Part shown: piece by piece, positions 32,406-41,369 of the stretch
How the letters are laid out: each line of letters begins with the position of its first letter
How positions within the stretch are numbered: position 1 is the stretch's first letter
Source of the DNA: Gammaproteobacteria bacterium
GTDB taxonomy: Bacteria; Pseudomonadota; Gammaproteobacteria; Steroidobacterales; Steroidobacteraceae
Reading direction: 5' to 3'
NCBI GenBank assembly: GCA_013289615.1
Contig: JABCZO010000008.1
Span: forward strand, 1-64,000
DNA length: 64,000 nt
Notes under the pieces: generated by a model
Seen by the model: the letters and a program-made list of their open reading frames with translations, nothing else
The model's database searches: none
What the model was told of the DNA's origin: nothing
Program-made: the position numbers and the translations under genes

Positions 32406-34019
32406 CTACCCCGCTGCCTCGTCCTCCAGGATCATCGCTGCGGCGCGCTCAGCCACCATGGTCACCGGCGCGTTGGTGTTGCCGGAGGTGATCGACGGGA
32501 ACACTGAGGCGTCCGCTACCCGCAGCGCCGCCACCCCGTGTACACGCAGCCGCGCATCGACCACCGCGCGCAGCGGATCGGTCCCCATTGCGCAGGTGCC
32601 AACCGGATGAAACACCGAACCGGCGCGCTGCCGGAAGTCGTCTAGCAACTCGGCATCGGACTGCAGTGCGCTGCCCGGCTGCAGTTCGCTGTCAACGAGC
32701 GCCGCCAGCGGCGCGGTGGCGGCGAGCCGGCGCAGCAGCCGCGCACCAATCAGCACGTCCTCCAGATCGCGCACAGTCGACAGGTAATTCGGGAAGATGG
32801 CCGGTGCGACGTCCGGGTCGGCGGATCGGATCGCCAGATACCCGCGGCTGGTGGGTCGGCAGGAGTTGAAGGAGAGCAGGAAGGCGGGGAACGGATCCGG
32901 GTTCATCAGCCGGCGCGTGCGGGTGCGCGTACCGGTGTAGCTGGCCGGATTGAAATACAGCTGCAGGTCCGGGGCGGCCCGCTCCGGGCTGCTGCGGATA
33001 AATCCCCCGCCCTGGTTGACGCTCATCGACAGCGGGCCGCTGCGCCTCAACAGGTACTCGATCCCGGCCCTGATCTTACCGGGCAACGGGTATAGCGCGT
33101 TGTTGAGCGTCGGAACGCGGCTGCGGTAGACATAGTTGATCCCGAGATGGTCCTGAAGACTACGGCCTACCGCCGTCGCGGCGTGCCGCACCGCAATGCC
33201 AAAGCGGCTCAGCAGCGCGGGATCCGCGATGCCCGACAGTTGCAGCAGCTGCGGCGAATTGATGCTGCCGGCACTGAGGATCACGGCGCGCGCCGCCCGT
33301 GCACGGCGCAGCGTGCCGCGCCACAGGTAGGCGACCCCCGAAGCGCGCCGGCCCTCGAAGTCGATCTGCCGTACCTGCGCCGAAAGCTTCAATGCCAGGT
33401 TCGGCCGCGCGAGTGCGGGCCGCAGGTAGGCGGTGGCGGTGGACACCCGCAGGCCCCCACGCGTCGTGACCGGATAGATGCCGACGCCTTCGGTGTGACC
33501 GCCATTGAAGTCCGGTGTATAGCGATAGCCGAGCGCCTCGCAGGTCTGTATGTATGTCCGGCAGAGCGGATGCGCCATCGGGTTCATGTCTGTCACCCGC
33601 AGCGTACCGGTGTCGCCGTCGGCATGGCTCTCCAGCGATTCGAACACCGGCCGCACGTCGGCCCAGCTCCAGCCGGGGCTTGCGCACGCCGCCCAGTCGT
33701 CATAATCCGACGGCTGTCCGCGCACGTAGACCAGCGCGTTGATCGAACCCGAGCCACCGAGCACCTTGCCGCGCGGCCAGAAGCTGCGGGCGCCGTTGAG
33801 GCCCGGATCCGCTTCGGTTTCATACATCCAGTTGACCCGCGGGTCGTTGTAGGTGCGCCCATAACCGATCGGCACGCGGATCCAGAAGCGCCGGTCCGAA
33901 CCCCCTGCCTCCAGCAGCAGCACCCGGTTGCGGCTGCGCGCCGACAGCCGCCGCGCCAGCACGCAGCCGGCGGTGCCGGCGCCAACAATGACGTAATCGA
34001 AGGTCTGGTCGTCGTTCAT
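32406..34019 (-). CDS. GMC-family FAD oxidoreductase (choline dehydrogenase-like)
   Basis: This is a 537-residue GMC flavoenzyme. FAD-binding VIVGAGTAGCVLARRL is at the N-terminus, followed by RGKVLGGSGSINALVYVRG, the GMC signature LSAGSINSPQLLQLSG and the C-terminal catalytic pair His (SVFHPVGT) and Asn (GNTNAPV). This architecture is that of choline dehydrogenase BetA and related alcohol dehydrogenases. ATG at 34019 is preferred to a TTG three codons upstream. It diverges from mttB2. With the aldehyde dehydrogenase at 25814 it could carry choline to glycine betaine, an inference from context. Confidence 0.88.
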   Translation of the reverse strand: MNDDQTFDYVIVGAGTAGCVLARRLSARSRNRVLLLEAGGSDRRFWIRVPIGYGRTYNDPRVNWMYETEADPGLNGARSFWPRGKVLGGSGSINALVYVRGQPSDYDDWAACASPGWSWADVRPVFESLESHADGDTGTLRVTDMNPMAHPLCRTYIQTCEALGYRYTPDFNGGHTEGVGIYPVTTRGGLRVSTATAYLRPALARPNLALKLSAQVRQIDFEGRRASGVAYLWRGTLRRARAARAVILSAGSINSPQLLQLSGIADPALLSRFGIAVRHAATAVGRSLQDHLGINYVYRSRVPTLNNALYPLPGKIRAGIEYLLRRSGPLSMSVNQGGGFIRSSPERAAPDLQLYFNPASYTGTRTRTRRLMNPDPFPAFLLSFNSCRPTSRGYLAIRSADPDVAPAIFPNYLSTVRDLEDVLIGARLLRRLAATAPLAALVDSELQPGSALQSDAELLDDFRQRAGSVFHPVGTCAMGTDPLRAVVDARLRVHGVAALRVADASVFPSITSGNTNAPVTMVAERAAAMILEDEAAG

Positions 34020-34045
34020 CGTAGTCAAGTGATATGTCGATGTTT

Positions 34046-34075
34046 GCGATGCGAAACGGGGCGATGCGAAGCGCG
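34046..34075 (+). repeat. two 15-bp tandem repeats beside mttB2
   Basis: GCGATGCGAAACGGG is followed directly by GCGATGCGAAGCGCG, sharing the core CGATGCGA with the triple repeat at 21763-21807 near mttB1. A related CGATGTTTG precedes it at 34038. It lies in the divergent region between the GMC gene and mttB2, where regulatory sites are expected. Confidence 0.6.
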
Positions 34076-34169
34076 GTGATCCGACGCGGGCTTGCGCCCG
34101 GGATCGTCCAAGTCGCAGTATCTGTGATCTGACACGATCTCACCCAACCGCTACGCCGACAACCAGGCC

Positions 34170-35708
34170 ATGACCGACGTCCCGGCAAAGTCGCGTCGAC
34201 GCGCGTCAACTCGCGCTCCACGTTCCACCGGTCCGTCACTCGCGCCGCTGCCGCGGCTGGCGAATCACTTCCCGCCGCTGGAGATTCTGAACGCCGAGCA
34301 GGTCGAGCGCATCCTGGTCGGGGCGTTTCGGATTCTGGAAGAGGCCGGGCTCGAGATCCGCAGCCCCGCTGCGCGCCAGGTGTATCGCAGCGCCGGCGCT
34401 CTGGTGGATGACGAGACGCAATTGGTCCGCCTCGGCCGCGACATCGTCGAGGCGCAGCTTGCGCATGCGCCCGAACGCTTTGTGCTCCATGCCCGCAATC
34501 CCGAGCGGCACCTGCACGTCGGGGACAACGTGGTCAATTTCGGGCCGGTGCATGGGGCGCCGAATATCAGCGATCGCGAGCACGGACGGCGCTATGGTGA
34601 TCTCGAGGCGTTTCGCAACATCCTGCGCCTGACGCACACGCTGGGCATCCTGCACTGGCAGGGCGGCATCGTGGTGGAGCCGGTCGATGTGCCGGTCCCG
34701 ATCCGCCATCTTGCAACTTACCAGGCCCACATCGAGTGCGCCGACATCGTGTGGGCGGCGCGCGGTGTCGGCGGCGTGCAGGCGGAGGATGCGCTGGCGA
34801 TGTCGGCCATCGAACACGGCTGCACGATCGAGCAGCTGGCGTCGCGTCCGACACTGATGACAGTCACCAACGTCAATTCGCCGCGCCGGGTCGATGCCGA
34901 GATCCTCGACAACATCATGGTTATGGCACAGCACGGCCAGTGCGTGGTCATCACGCCCTTTACGCTGATGGGGGCGATGGCGCCGGTCACGCTGGCCGGT
35001 GCGCTGGTGCAGCAGACGGCGGAGGCCATGGGCATCGTGGCGCTGTGCCAGATGCTGCGCCCCGGAACCCCGTGCGTCATGGGCGGCTTCACTTCCAACG
35101 TCGACATGCGTACCGGATCGCCGGCCTTCGGTACGCCTGAATACGTCAATGCGATCATGGCCAGTGCGCAGATCGGGCGGCGCCTGCGACTGCCGGTGCG
35201 CACCAGCGCCGTGAATGCCTCGCCGGTGGTGGATGCGCAATCCACCTACGAGACCGCGTTTTCATTGCAGGCGGCGATTCTCAGTCACAGCCACCTGATC
35301 AATCATGCGGCCGGCTGGCTGGAAGGCGGCATGTCGGCGTCGCTGGAGAAGATCGTGGTTGACGCCGAGCTGCTGCGCAACTGGGCGCAGATCCTGAGGC
35401 CGGTGAGCTTCAGCGACGACGACCTCGCGGTCGAGGCCATCAAGGGCGTGGCGGCGGGCGGACATTTCTTCGGCGAGGCGCACACGCTGGCGCGTTACGA
35501 GGCGGCGTTTTATCGCCCACTGCTGTCCGACTGGTCGAATTTCGAGAACTGGACCGACGCCGGTGCGCGTAACGCGACCGAACGGGCCACCGGCATCTGG
35601 AAGAAAACGCTTGCGGACTACGTGCCGCCGCCGCTCGACCCGGCAGTCAAAGAGGCCATCGACGCCTATGTGGCGCGCAGGACCGGTGAGCTGGGCACTG
35701 CGGCGTGA
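34170..35708 (+). CDS. MttB-family corrinoid methyltransferase, non-pyrrolysine (MttB2)
   Basis: This is a 512-residue protein of the same family as MttB1, with the same landmarks: FPPLEILNAEQVERILVGAF, GAPNISDREHGRRYGD, PVTLAGALVQQTAEAMG, FTSNVDMRTGSPAFGTPE and AGGHFFGEAHT. It is complete without an in-frame amber codon. It differs clearly from MttB1 across the substrate pocket, so it probably acts on another quaternary amine. Its stop overlaps the start of the PhnD-like gene (GTGA), so the two are translated together. The basic N-terminal 30 residues are not conserved. Confidence 0.9.
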   Translation: MTDVPAKSRRRASTRAPRSTGPSLAPLPRLANHFPPLEILNAEQVERILVGAFRILEEAGLEIRSPAARQVYRSAGALVDDETQLVRLGRDIVEAQLAHAPERFVLHARNPERHLHVGDNVVNFGPVHGAPNISDREHGRRYGDLEAFRNILRLTHTLGILHWQGGIVVEPVDVPVPIRHLATYQAHIECADIVWAARGVGGVQAEDALAMSAIEHGCTIEQLASRPTLMTVTNVNSPRRVDAEILDNIMVMAQHGQCVVITPFTLMGAMAPVTLAGALVQQTAEAMGIVALCQMLRPGTPCVMGGFTSNVDMRTGSPAFGTPEYVNAIMASAQIGRRLRLPVRTSAVNASPVVDAQSTYETAFSLQAAILSHSHLINHAAGWLEGGMSASLEKIVVDAELLRNWAQILRPVSFSDDDLAVEAIKGVAAGGHFFGEAHTLARYEAAFYRPLLSDWSNFENWTDAGARNATERATGIWKKTLADYVPPPLDPAVKEAIDAYVARRTGELGTAA

Positions 35709-36520
35709 GCCGGTGGATCACGAATGCGCGCATGTACGCGGTCACACCCGGGGTCGAAGCCGCGTGGCGGGAGTTGCTCGGGCACATCGCGCGCGAAGCC
35801 GGTGTAGAACTCAGCTACCTGTCCTATCCGGCGCCGCAGCCGCTCGAGCAGCTGTGGGCGCGGCCCGATCTGGGGGCGGCGTTCATGTGCGGATTTCCGA
35901 TTGCGCTGAAGCTCGCATCGGTGGTCCCGGTTGCCGCGCCGATCCCCAGCGCGGTGTGGGCAGGCGGACGCGCCGTGTATCGCTCCGACCTGATCGTGCG
36001 CCGGGATTCGCCTTACCTCAGGCTTGAAGATACCTTCGGCGCGCGCGCCGGCTGGACGATTGGGCATTCGCAATCGGGATTCAATGCCTGGCGGCATCAT
36101 CTGCTCGCTTATCGCACGCCGCAGCGGCCGGCGCTGTACGCGAACATGGTCGGCAATCTGATCACCGCGCGCAACCTGCTCGACAGCGTGCGCGACGGTC
36201 GCATCGACGTCGGCCCGCTCGATGCCTACTGGCACATGCTGCTGGCACGCCACGCGCCCGAACTCACGGCGGACATACGGGTATTGAGCTCGACGGCACT
36301 GGCACCGATGCCGGCATTCGTTGCCGCCGCCGGCGCTTCATCGCAGACGCTGGCGCGGCTGCGCGCGGCGTTTACCGGCGCCTCGACGCGGCCATGGTTC
36401 GAGCCGCTCGGGCAGTTTCTGCTGCTCGAAGGCTTCGCCGAGGTGACCGAGGCATCGTTCGCGGTGCTGCTGGCATGGGACCGGGAAGCGAAGGCGGCCG
36501 GATACGACGTGCCGGCCTGA
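35705..36520 (+). CDS. PhnD/SsuA-type ligand-binding protein without signal peptide
   Basis: This is a 271-residue type-2 periplasmic-binding-protein fold (PhnD-like, PF12974): MYAVTPGVEAAWRELLGHIA, DLGAAFMCGFPIALK, then WTIGHSQSGFNAWRHHLL and LLDSVRDGRIDVGPLDAYWHMLL. The start is GTG overlapping the mttB2 stop. No signal peptide or lipobox precedes the domain, so it is probably cytoplasmic, unlike transport components of this fold. It may sense or sequester an amine for MttB2, or be a regulatory relative of the fold. No permease or ATPase gene is adjacent. Confidence 0.78.
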   Translation: MSRWITNARMYAVTPGVEAAWRELLGHIAREAGVELSYLSYPAPQPLEQLWARPDLGAAFMCGFPIALKLASVVPVAAPIPSAVWAGGRAVYRSDLIVRRDSPYLRLEDTFGARAGWTIGHSQSGFNAWRHHLLAYRTPQRPALYANMVGNLITARNLLDSVRDGRIDVGPLDAYWHMLLARHAPELTADIRVLSSTALAPMPAFVAAAGASSQTLARLRAAFTGASTRPWFEPLGQFLLLEGFAEVTEASFAVLLAWDREAKAAGYDVPA

Positions 36521-36532
36521 TCAACCGCAGCT

Positions 36533-37492
36533 TCAGGCCGAGCGCGCCGGCACCCGGCCGGTGGGGTGGCGCAGTTCATCGTGCGCCCGGAACAGGAAGC
36601 GGCGCGCCACGTCGAAGTAGCCTCGATAGACCAGCCCACCGTTCTCGGCGATCAGCCGGTCACGCACCACACGGTAGTGACGGTTGTAGTGATACCAGGG
36701 AATGCGCGGCGCTTCGTGGTGCAGCGAGTGCAGATTGTTGAACAGGTACAGCGGACCGAGGATCCACGAACCCTCGACGATCGCGACCCGCTCGCGCGGC
36801 TCGGTCTGCGCACGATGTTCGGCAAACGAGCGAATCAGCTGGATGGCGTGTGCCGGGACCGCCATCGCCAGGAAATAAATCCACAGCGGCATGCCACAAA
36901 CCACATTGACCCATACCAGCACCGGCACGCACCACGCGACGTGTTCCAGCCAGATGGCGCGCGAGCGATTTTCGTTGCGTAGCAGCGCCTGCCATTCGAA
37001 GCGCATGAACCTGCCGATGCTCCAGTAGGGACCGATGATGACCCGCCCGGCCAGCGTCTGCTGGAATCGCAGCAGCGCGCGGCTGATGGCGCCGAGCTGT
37101 GCCCACTGCTCCGGCGTCCAGTAGTAGGACTCCGGATCGTCGAGCGGATCGGTAAGCCGCCGATCGTTGTGATGTGCGAGGTGTGTCTGCCGATAGCGCT
37201 CGTACGGCAGCCACAACGACAGCGGCAGCATCGCCAGCAGACGGTTGAAGGAATAGCTGCGGGTCGGGTGGCCATGGACGATCTCGTGCTGCAGCGAGCT
37301 GTGCAGCGTGATCAGCATCACGGTGATCGGCGCGATGACAATCAGCGGCCAGTGCCCATAGGCAGCGGTGATTTCAAGCCAGCCGCCGTAGACGGCTACG
37401 ATCAGGAGCAGCGTCGGCAGTTCCACCATCGCGCAACGCTCGCCGCGCGCAAGGGTCGCGCCGGGTGGGTGGCGTGCAATGGACTGATTCAT
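36533..37492 (-). CDS. fatty acid desaturase-family membrane di-iron protein
   Basis: This is a 319-residue membrane protein with the three His boxes of membrane desaturases and hydroxylases: HEIVHGH, HLAHHND and HSLHHEAP. Hydrophobic helices lie at about 25-45, 50-70, 180-205. Members of this family desaturate lipids or hydroxylate small substrates using O2 and two iron ions. It stands between the PhnD-like gene and the betaine ABC operon and is transcribed on the minus strand. A role in tailoring membrane lipids under osmotic change, or in amine hydroxylation, are both conceivable; neither is shown. Confidence 0.85.
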   Translation of the reverse strand: MNQSIARHPPGATLARGERCAMVELPTLLLIVAVYGGWLEITAAYGHWPLIVIAPITVMLITLHSSLQHEIVHGHPTRSYSFNRLLAMLPLSLWLPYERYRQTHLAHHNDRRLTDPLDDPESYYWTPEQWAQLGAISRALLRFQQTLAGRVIIGPYWSIGRFMRFEWQALLRNENRSRAIWLEHVAWCVPVLVWVNVVCGMPLWIYFLAMAVPAHAIQLIRSFAEHRAQTEPRERVAIVEGSWILGPLYLFNNLHSLHHEAPRIPWYHYNRHYRVVRDRLIAENGGLVYRGYFDVARRFLFRAHDELRHPTGRVPARSA

Positions 37493-37598
37493 CTGCCTAC
37501 AGCCAGTGTCGGAAGGCTCCTACTGATGATAATAAGCAAAATCAAAGAGCGGCGCCGTGGATCTCGTCGCAACCTCAGGTGTTTTGGCCGTTATGAGC

Positions 37599-38339
37599 TT
37601 ATTCGATCAGTGCCGGGCGAAACAGCCGCCGCTCCACTGCCGCCATCGCCTCGTACAGCAGGATCGCCATCAGGCCGGTCACCAGGCCCCCCTGCAGGAT
37701 GAAGGCGGTGTTATTTGACAGAAGTCCGGCGATGATCACCTCCCCCAGTCCCTTGGCGCCCACGGTGGAGCCGATCGCCGCGGTGCCGACGTTGATCACC
37801 AGGGATAGCCGAATACCCTCTAGAATCAATGGCATGGCAAGCGGCAGTTCCACCCCAAGCAGGCGCTGGGTGGGGCTCATGCCCATGCCGCTGGCGGCCT
37901 CGATAACCGCGGGCGGACAGCCGTGCAGTCCGCTGATCGTGTTCTCGAAGATCGGCAGCAGGCCATAGCAGAACAGCGCGATAAGCGTCGGCTTGAGGCC
38001 AAAGCCGACCAGCGGCACCGCGATCGCCAGCACCGCCACCGGCGGGAAGGTCTGGCCGATGTTGACCAGCGTGCGCGACAGGGGCAGGAACTGCGCACCG
38101 CTGGCGCGCGTGACCAGGATGCCCAACCCGACCGCGACCACGGCACTGGCGGCGGTCGCGCAGCACACGGTGGCGATCTGTGCCAGCGCCAGCGTCAGCA
38201 GATTGCCCTGATCGTAGATCGGCGGTGCTCCGTACTGCGTCAACGGCGCGAACAGTGGCGCGAAACTGGCCGGTGTCAGCAGGAATGTAACCAGCAGTGC
38301 GAGTGCAGCCAGTCGCAGCACCGTGGCGGCGCGCGACAT
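37599..38339 (-). CDS. yehW: betaine ABC transporter permease (YehW-like)
   Basis: This is a 246-residue inner membrane permease of the ProW/OpuBB group with 6 predicted helices and the EAA-loop pattern EAASGMGMSPTQRLLGVELPLAMP. Start ATG at 38339 overlaps the stop of the ATPase gene (ATGA). Together with the ATPase, the larger permease and the OsmF-like protein it forms an operon with the same gene order and component sizes as E. coli yehZYXW (about 305, 385, 308 and 243 residues). That system takes up glycine betaine with low affinity. Confidence 0.88.
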   Translation of the reverse strand: MSRAATVLRLAALALLVTFLLTPASFAPLFAPLTQYGAPPIYDQGNLLTLALAQIATVCCATAASAVVAVGLGILVTRASGAQFLPLSRTLVNIGQTFPPVAVLAIAVPLVGFGLKPTLIALFCYGLLPIFENTISGLHGCPPAVIEAASGMGMSPTQRLLGVELPLAMPLILEGIRLSLVINVGTAAIGSTVGAKGLGEVIIAGLLSNNTAFILQGGLVTGLMAILLYEAMAAVERRLFRPALIE

Positions 38340-39274
38340 CAGCCCGGCCGCCCGTGGGCGAGAATCGCGGCGACCGTGAGGCGACCGAGCGGCGCGCCAT
38401 CGGCGTCGACGACGGCGACGGATTCTGCGCCGCGCCACACCAGTTCGGACAGCGCATCGCGCAACGAGGCCGAGGCCGCGATCACCGGTCCGCCGGCGGC
38501 GCCCGGGATTACCGCCTCGCCTGCCGTCGTCAGCGACAGCAGCCGCATCGCCCGGTCCGCAAGTCCGGTCATCTGCGACACGAACGGATCCGCCGGGCGC
38601 GTGATCAGCACCGCCGGCCGATCGTACTGCAGTACGCGGCCGCGGCTCATGACTGCGACGCGACTGCCCAGACGGAACGCCTCGTCCATGTCATGGGTTA
38701 CGAGCACGATGGTCGTGGCAAAGCGGCGCTGGATGTCGAGCAGATCATCCTGGGCCTTCGCACGGATGATCGGATCGAGCGCGCCGAACGGTTCGTCCAT
38801 CAGCAGCACTGCGGGTTCGGCCGCCAGCGCCCGCGCCACGCCGACGCGCTGCTGCTGGCCGCCCGAGAGCTGATGCGGGAATTTACCCGCGAATTCGGCC
38901 GGATCGAGCTGGAACACCGTGAGCAGTTGGAGCACGCGCGCGCGCAGGCGAGTATCGTCCCAGCCGAGCAGGCGCGGCACGGTGGCGATGTTCTCGGCCA
39001 CCGTGCGGTGCGGGAACAAGCCGTTGCCCTGGATTGCGTAACCGATTCGGCGCCGCAGCAGGTGCGCCGGTTCGCCGGCGGTGTCGTTGCCGTCGATCAG
39101 CACGCGGCCGCTGCTGGGCTCGACCAGGCGATTGATCATGCGCAGCAGCGTCGACTTGCCCGAACCGGAAGTCCCCACGATCACGGTGATCGAGTTGCGC
39201 TCGATGTCCAGCGACACGCGATCGACCACCGTGGTGCTGCCGTACTGCTTGCTCAGGTTGTCGATGCTGATCAT
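38339..39274 (-). CDS. yehX: betaine ABC transporter ATP-binding protein (YehX-like)
   Basis: This is a 311-residue ATPase starting MISIDNLSKQYGSTTVVDRV. Walker A is GTSGSGKST, the ABC signature LSGGQQQRV and Walker B LLMDEPFGALD, followed by the switch His in VTHD. The C-terminal 70 residues include a CBS-like segment (VAVVDADGAPLGRLTVAAIL), as in OpuA/YehX-type ATPases. ATG at 39274 overlaps the permease stop at 39271 (ATGA). A much longer reading in this frame across the yehY gene was rejected because it is Arg/Ala-rich shadow sequence. Confidence 0.9.
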   Translation of the reverse strand: MISIDNLSKQYGSTTVVDRVSLDIERNSITVIVGTSGSGKSTLLRMINRLVEPSSGRVLIDGNDTAGEPAHLLRRRIGYAIQGNGLFPHRTVAENIATVPRLLGWDDTRLRARVLQLLTVFQLDPAEFAGKFPHQLSGGQQQRVGVARALAAEPAVLLMDEPFGALDPIIRAKAQDDLLDIQRRFATTIVLVTHDMDEAFRLGSRVAVMSRGRVLQYDRPAVLITRPADPFVSQMTGLADRAMRLLSLTTAGEAVIPGAAGGPVIAASASLRDALSELVWRGAESVAVVDADGAPLGRLTVAAILAHGRPG

Positions 39275-40455
39275 TGCCGCGTCCGATTCATGGTATCGAT
39301 CAGCGCGTCCAGCAGCACTGCGGCAGAAAAGGCCAGTGCCACCGTCGGAATGGCCCCGAGCAACACCAGGTCGATCGCGGTCTGCCCGATGCCCTGGAAC
39401 ACGAACACGCCGAGGCCGCCGCCGCCGATCAGCGCCGCCACGGTCACCAGGCCGATGTTCTGCACCAGCACGATGCGGATGCCGGTGAGGATCGTCGGCA
39501 GTGCAAGCAGCAGTTCGACTCCGGTCAGGATCTGCCAGCGTGTCATTCCCATGCCGCGCGCGGCCTCGACCGCGGCGGGCGAGACGCGCTTGAGGCCGGC
39601 GACGGTGTTGGCAACCACCGGCAGCAGCGAATAGAGGAACAGCGCGAGCACGGCGGGGGCTGCGCCGATGCCGCGAATGCCAAGCCGCGCGGCCAGCGGC
39701 ACCGCTGCTGCCAGGGCGCCGAGCGGCGCCATCAGGATGCCGTACAGCGCGATCGCCGGAATGGTCTGGATCACGTTGAGTCCGCCCAGCACGCTGCCGC
39801 GCAGCCGCGGCACCCGGTGGCACAGGATGCCGAGCGGCAGCGCCACGACGATCGCTGCGGCCAGCGAGCCGAGCGCCAGCCACACGTGCTGTCGTGCCTC
39901 GTGCGCAAAGCGGCCGGCATTGACTGCGTATTCGCGCATCACCGACAGGTTGTCGAAGGTGCCGTGCGCCAGCGCTGCGCCGGCGACTGCGGCGAACAGC
40001 GCCAGCATCAGCACTCGCACCGCTGGCCGCGGCCGTGGCCGCAGTCGTGTGATGGCATCGGTAGCCATCAGCCCCAAAGCCACCAGCAGCACCCAGAAAC
40101 CGGAGCCGGGAGCGACGCGCACTACCCTGTTGCCTGCGGGCGTGAGCAGGTTGGCGGCCGAGGCCACGGCCGCTGCCACCACGATCACGCCAACGAGCGC
40201 CGCTGCCAGGCGCACGCGCGCGTCGGCTATGCCAAGCGCCACCAGGGCGATCAGGATCAGGCTCACCTGGCAGGCCAGGGCCGCCGACGCCGGCAATACC
40301 TGCATCAGACTGTGCGCATCGCCCGGCAGGATGCGGTTTAACTTGAACACCACGAACGGCAGCCACAGCAGCGAGGCGGCGCCCACGGCAGAGACCAGCG
40401 CGCCGAGCGGGTCGATCCGGTGCAGCCTTGCGACTGTGGTCGTCATCGGTTGCAT
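39271..40455 (-). CDS. yehY: betaine ABC transporter permease with extra N-terminal helices (YehY-like)
   Basis: This is a 394-residue permease. The core transport domain (about 180-390) has EAARGMGMTRWQILTGVELLLALP and SLLPVVANTVAGLK. The N-terminal 150 residues add several transmembrane helices not found in the smaller permease, which is exactly the difference between E. coli YehY (about 385) and YehW. It starts 2 bp after the OsmF-like stop, so translation is coupled. It should act in the inner membrane as one half of the channel. Confidence 0.88.
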   Translation of the reverse strand: MQPMTTTVARLHRIDPLGALVSAVGAASLLWLPFVVFKLNRILPGDAHSLMQVLPASAALACQVSLILIALVALGIADARVRLAAALVGVIVVAAAVASAANLLTPAGNRVVRVAPGSGFWVLLVALGLMATDAITRLRPRPRPAVRVLMLALFAAVAGAALAHGTFDNLSVMREYAVNAGRFAHEARQHVWLALGSLAAAIVVALPLGILCHRVPRLRGSVLGGLNVIQTIPAIALYGILMAPLGALAAAVPLAARLGIRGIGAAPAVLALFLYSLLPVVANTVAGLKRVSPAAVEAARGMGMTRWQILTGVELLLALPTILTGIRIVLVQNIGLVTVAALIGGGGLGVFVFQGIGQTAIDLVLLGAIPTVALAFSAAVLLDALIDTMNRTRQ

Positions 40456-40457
40456 GC

Positions 40458-41369
40458 CTACTTCAGCAACCCGAGCGACTTCAGGTAGTCTTCGGCCACC
40501 GCCTGCGCGGATTCGCCGTCGATCTGCACGCGCGCGTTGAGCTGCTGCAGTGTCTCGCGGCGGAAACTCTCCATCAGCGGCTTTACCAACTGGGCGATCT
40601 GCGGGTTCGCCTTGAGCGCCGCCTCGCGAATGATCGGCACCGGCGCATAGATCGGCTGGTCGTTGCGATCGTCCTCCAGGATCTGCAGCTGCGCCACCTC
40701 GATGCCGCCGTCGGTGCCGTACACCATGGCGGTATTGGTGCCGTTGGTGCGCGCCGCTGCCGCACCGATGGTGGCCGAGGTCTCCCCGCCGGCGAGCACG
40801 ATCAGCTGATCGGATTGCATCCTGAAACCATAGGTCTTCTCGAGCGAGCGCAGCGTGCCGGCATTGGCGAACTCGGCCGAACAGGCGAGCACGACCTTGC
40901 CGCCGCCCGACACCCAGCGGCCGAAATCCGTCATGGTGTTAAGCTTATTGGCGCTGGCCACGTCGCGGCGCACGGCCAGCGCCCAGGAGTTACTGGCATT
41001 GGCAGGCGTGAGCCAGACGATCCGATTGGCCGCGTAGTCGAGCCTTGCGCCCAGCTCGTAGCCCTTCTGCAGATCCTTCCAGGCCGGGTCGGATGCGACG
41101 TTGAAAAAGAACCCCGCGTTGCCGGTGTACTCCACGTAGATATCGATCTCGCCCGTCAGCAGGGCCTTGCGCACCACCGGCGTCGCACCGAGCGTCATTC
41201 GATCCACCGTGGCGATCCCATCCGCGTTCAGCAGCAGGCGAATCATCTGGCCGATCATCGCTGACTCGCTCGAGAGCTTCGAGGAGACCACCACCGCCGC
41301 CTGCAACTGCGGCGACGCGCCGAGCGCCAGTGCCGCGGCCACGCACAGCGACTTCAGAATATTCGCCAC
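40458..41369 (-). CDS. osmF: periplasmic betaine-binding protein (OsmF/YehZ-like)
   Basis: This is a 303-residue protein with a signal peptide (ILKSLCVAAALALGASPQLQA). The OpuAC-type binding domain has VVSSKLSSESAMIGQMIRLLL, GEIDIYVEYTGNAG and the motif AMVYGTDGGIEVAQLQILEDDR. Length and pattern match OsmF (YehZ). It is the first gene of a four-gene minus-strand operon with its transporter. The 115-bp gap to the divergent soxB gene at 41485 should hold promoters for both, linking betaine uptake with sarcosine oxidation. Confidence 0.9.
   Translation of the reverse strand: MANILKSLCVAAALALGASPQLQAAVVVSSKLSSESAMIGQMIRLLLNADGIATVDRMTLGATPVVRKALLTGEIDIYVEYTGNAGFFFNVASDPAWKDLQKGYELGARLDYAANRIVWLTPANASNSWALAVRRDVASANKLNTMTDFGRWVSGGGKVVLACSAEFANAGTLRSLEKTYGFRMQSDQLIVLAGGETSATIGAAAARTNGTNTAMVYGTDGGIEVAQLQILEDDRNDQPIYAPVPIIREAALKANPQIAQLVKPLMESFRRETLQQLNARVQIDGESAQAVAEDYLKSLGLLK

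Noticed and set aside
21826..35708. Pyrrolysine-containing MttB with in-frame amber codon
   Set aside because: MttB1 and MttB2 frames are complete without TAG at the relevant place and the visible part of MttB3 has none, so they are of the non-Pyl type.
38339..40366. Apparent 675-codon fusion protein on the minus strand
   Set aside because: Only the last 311 codons are the YehX ATPase; the rest is Arg/Ala-rich reading through the yehY gene in another frame.
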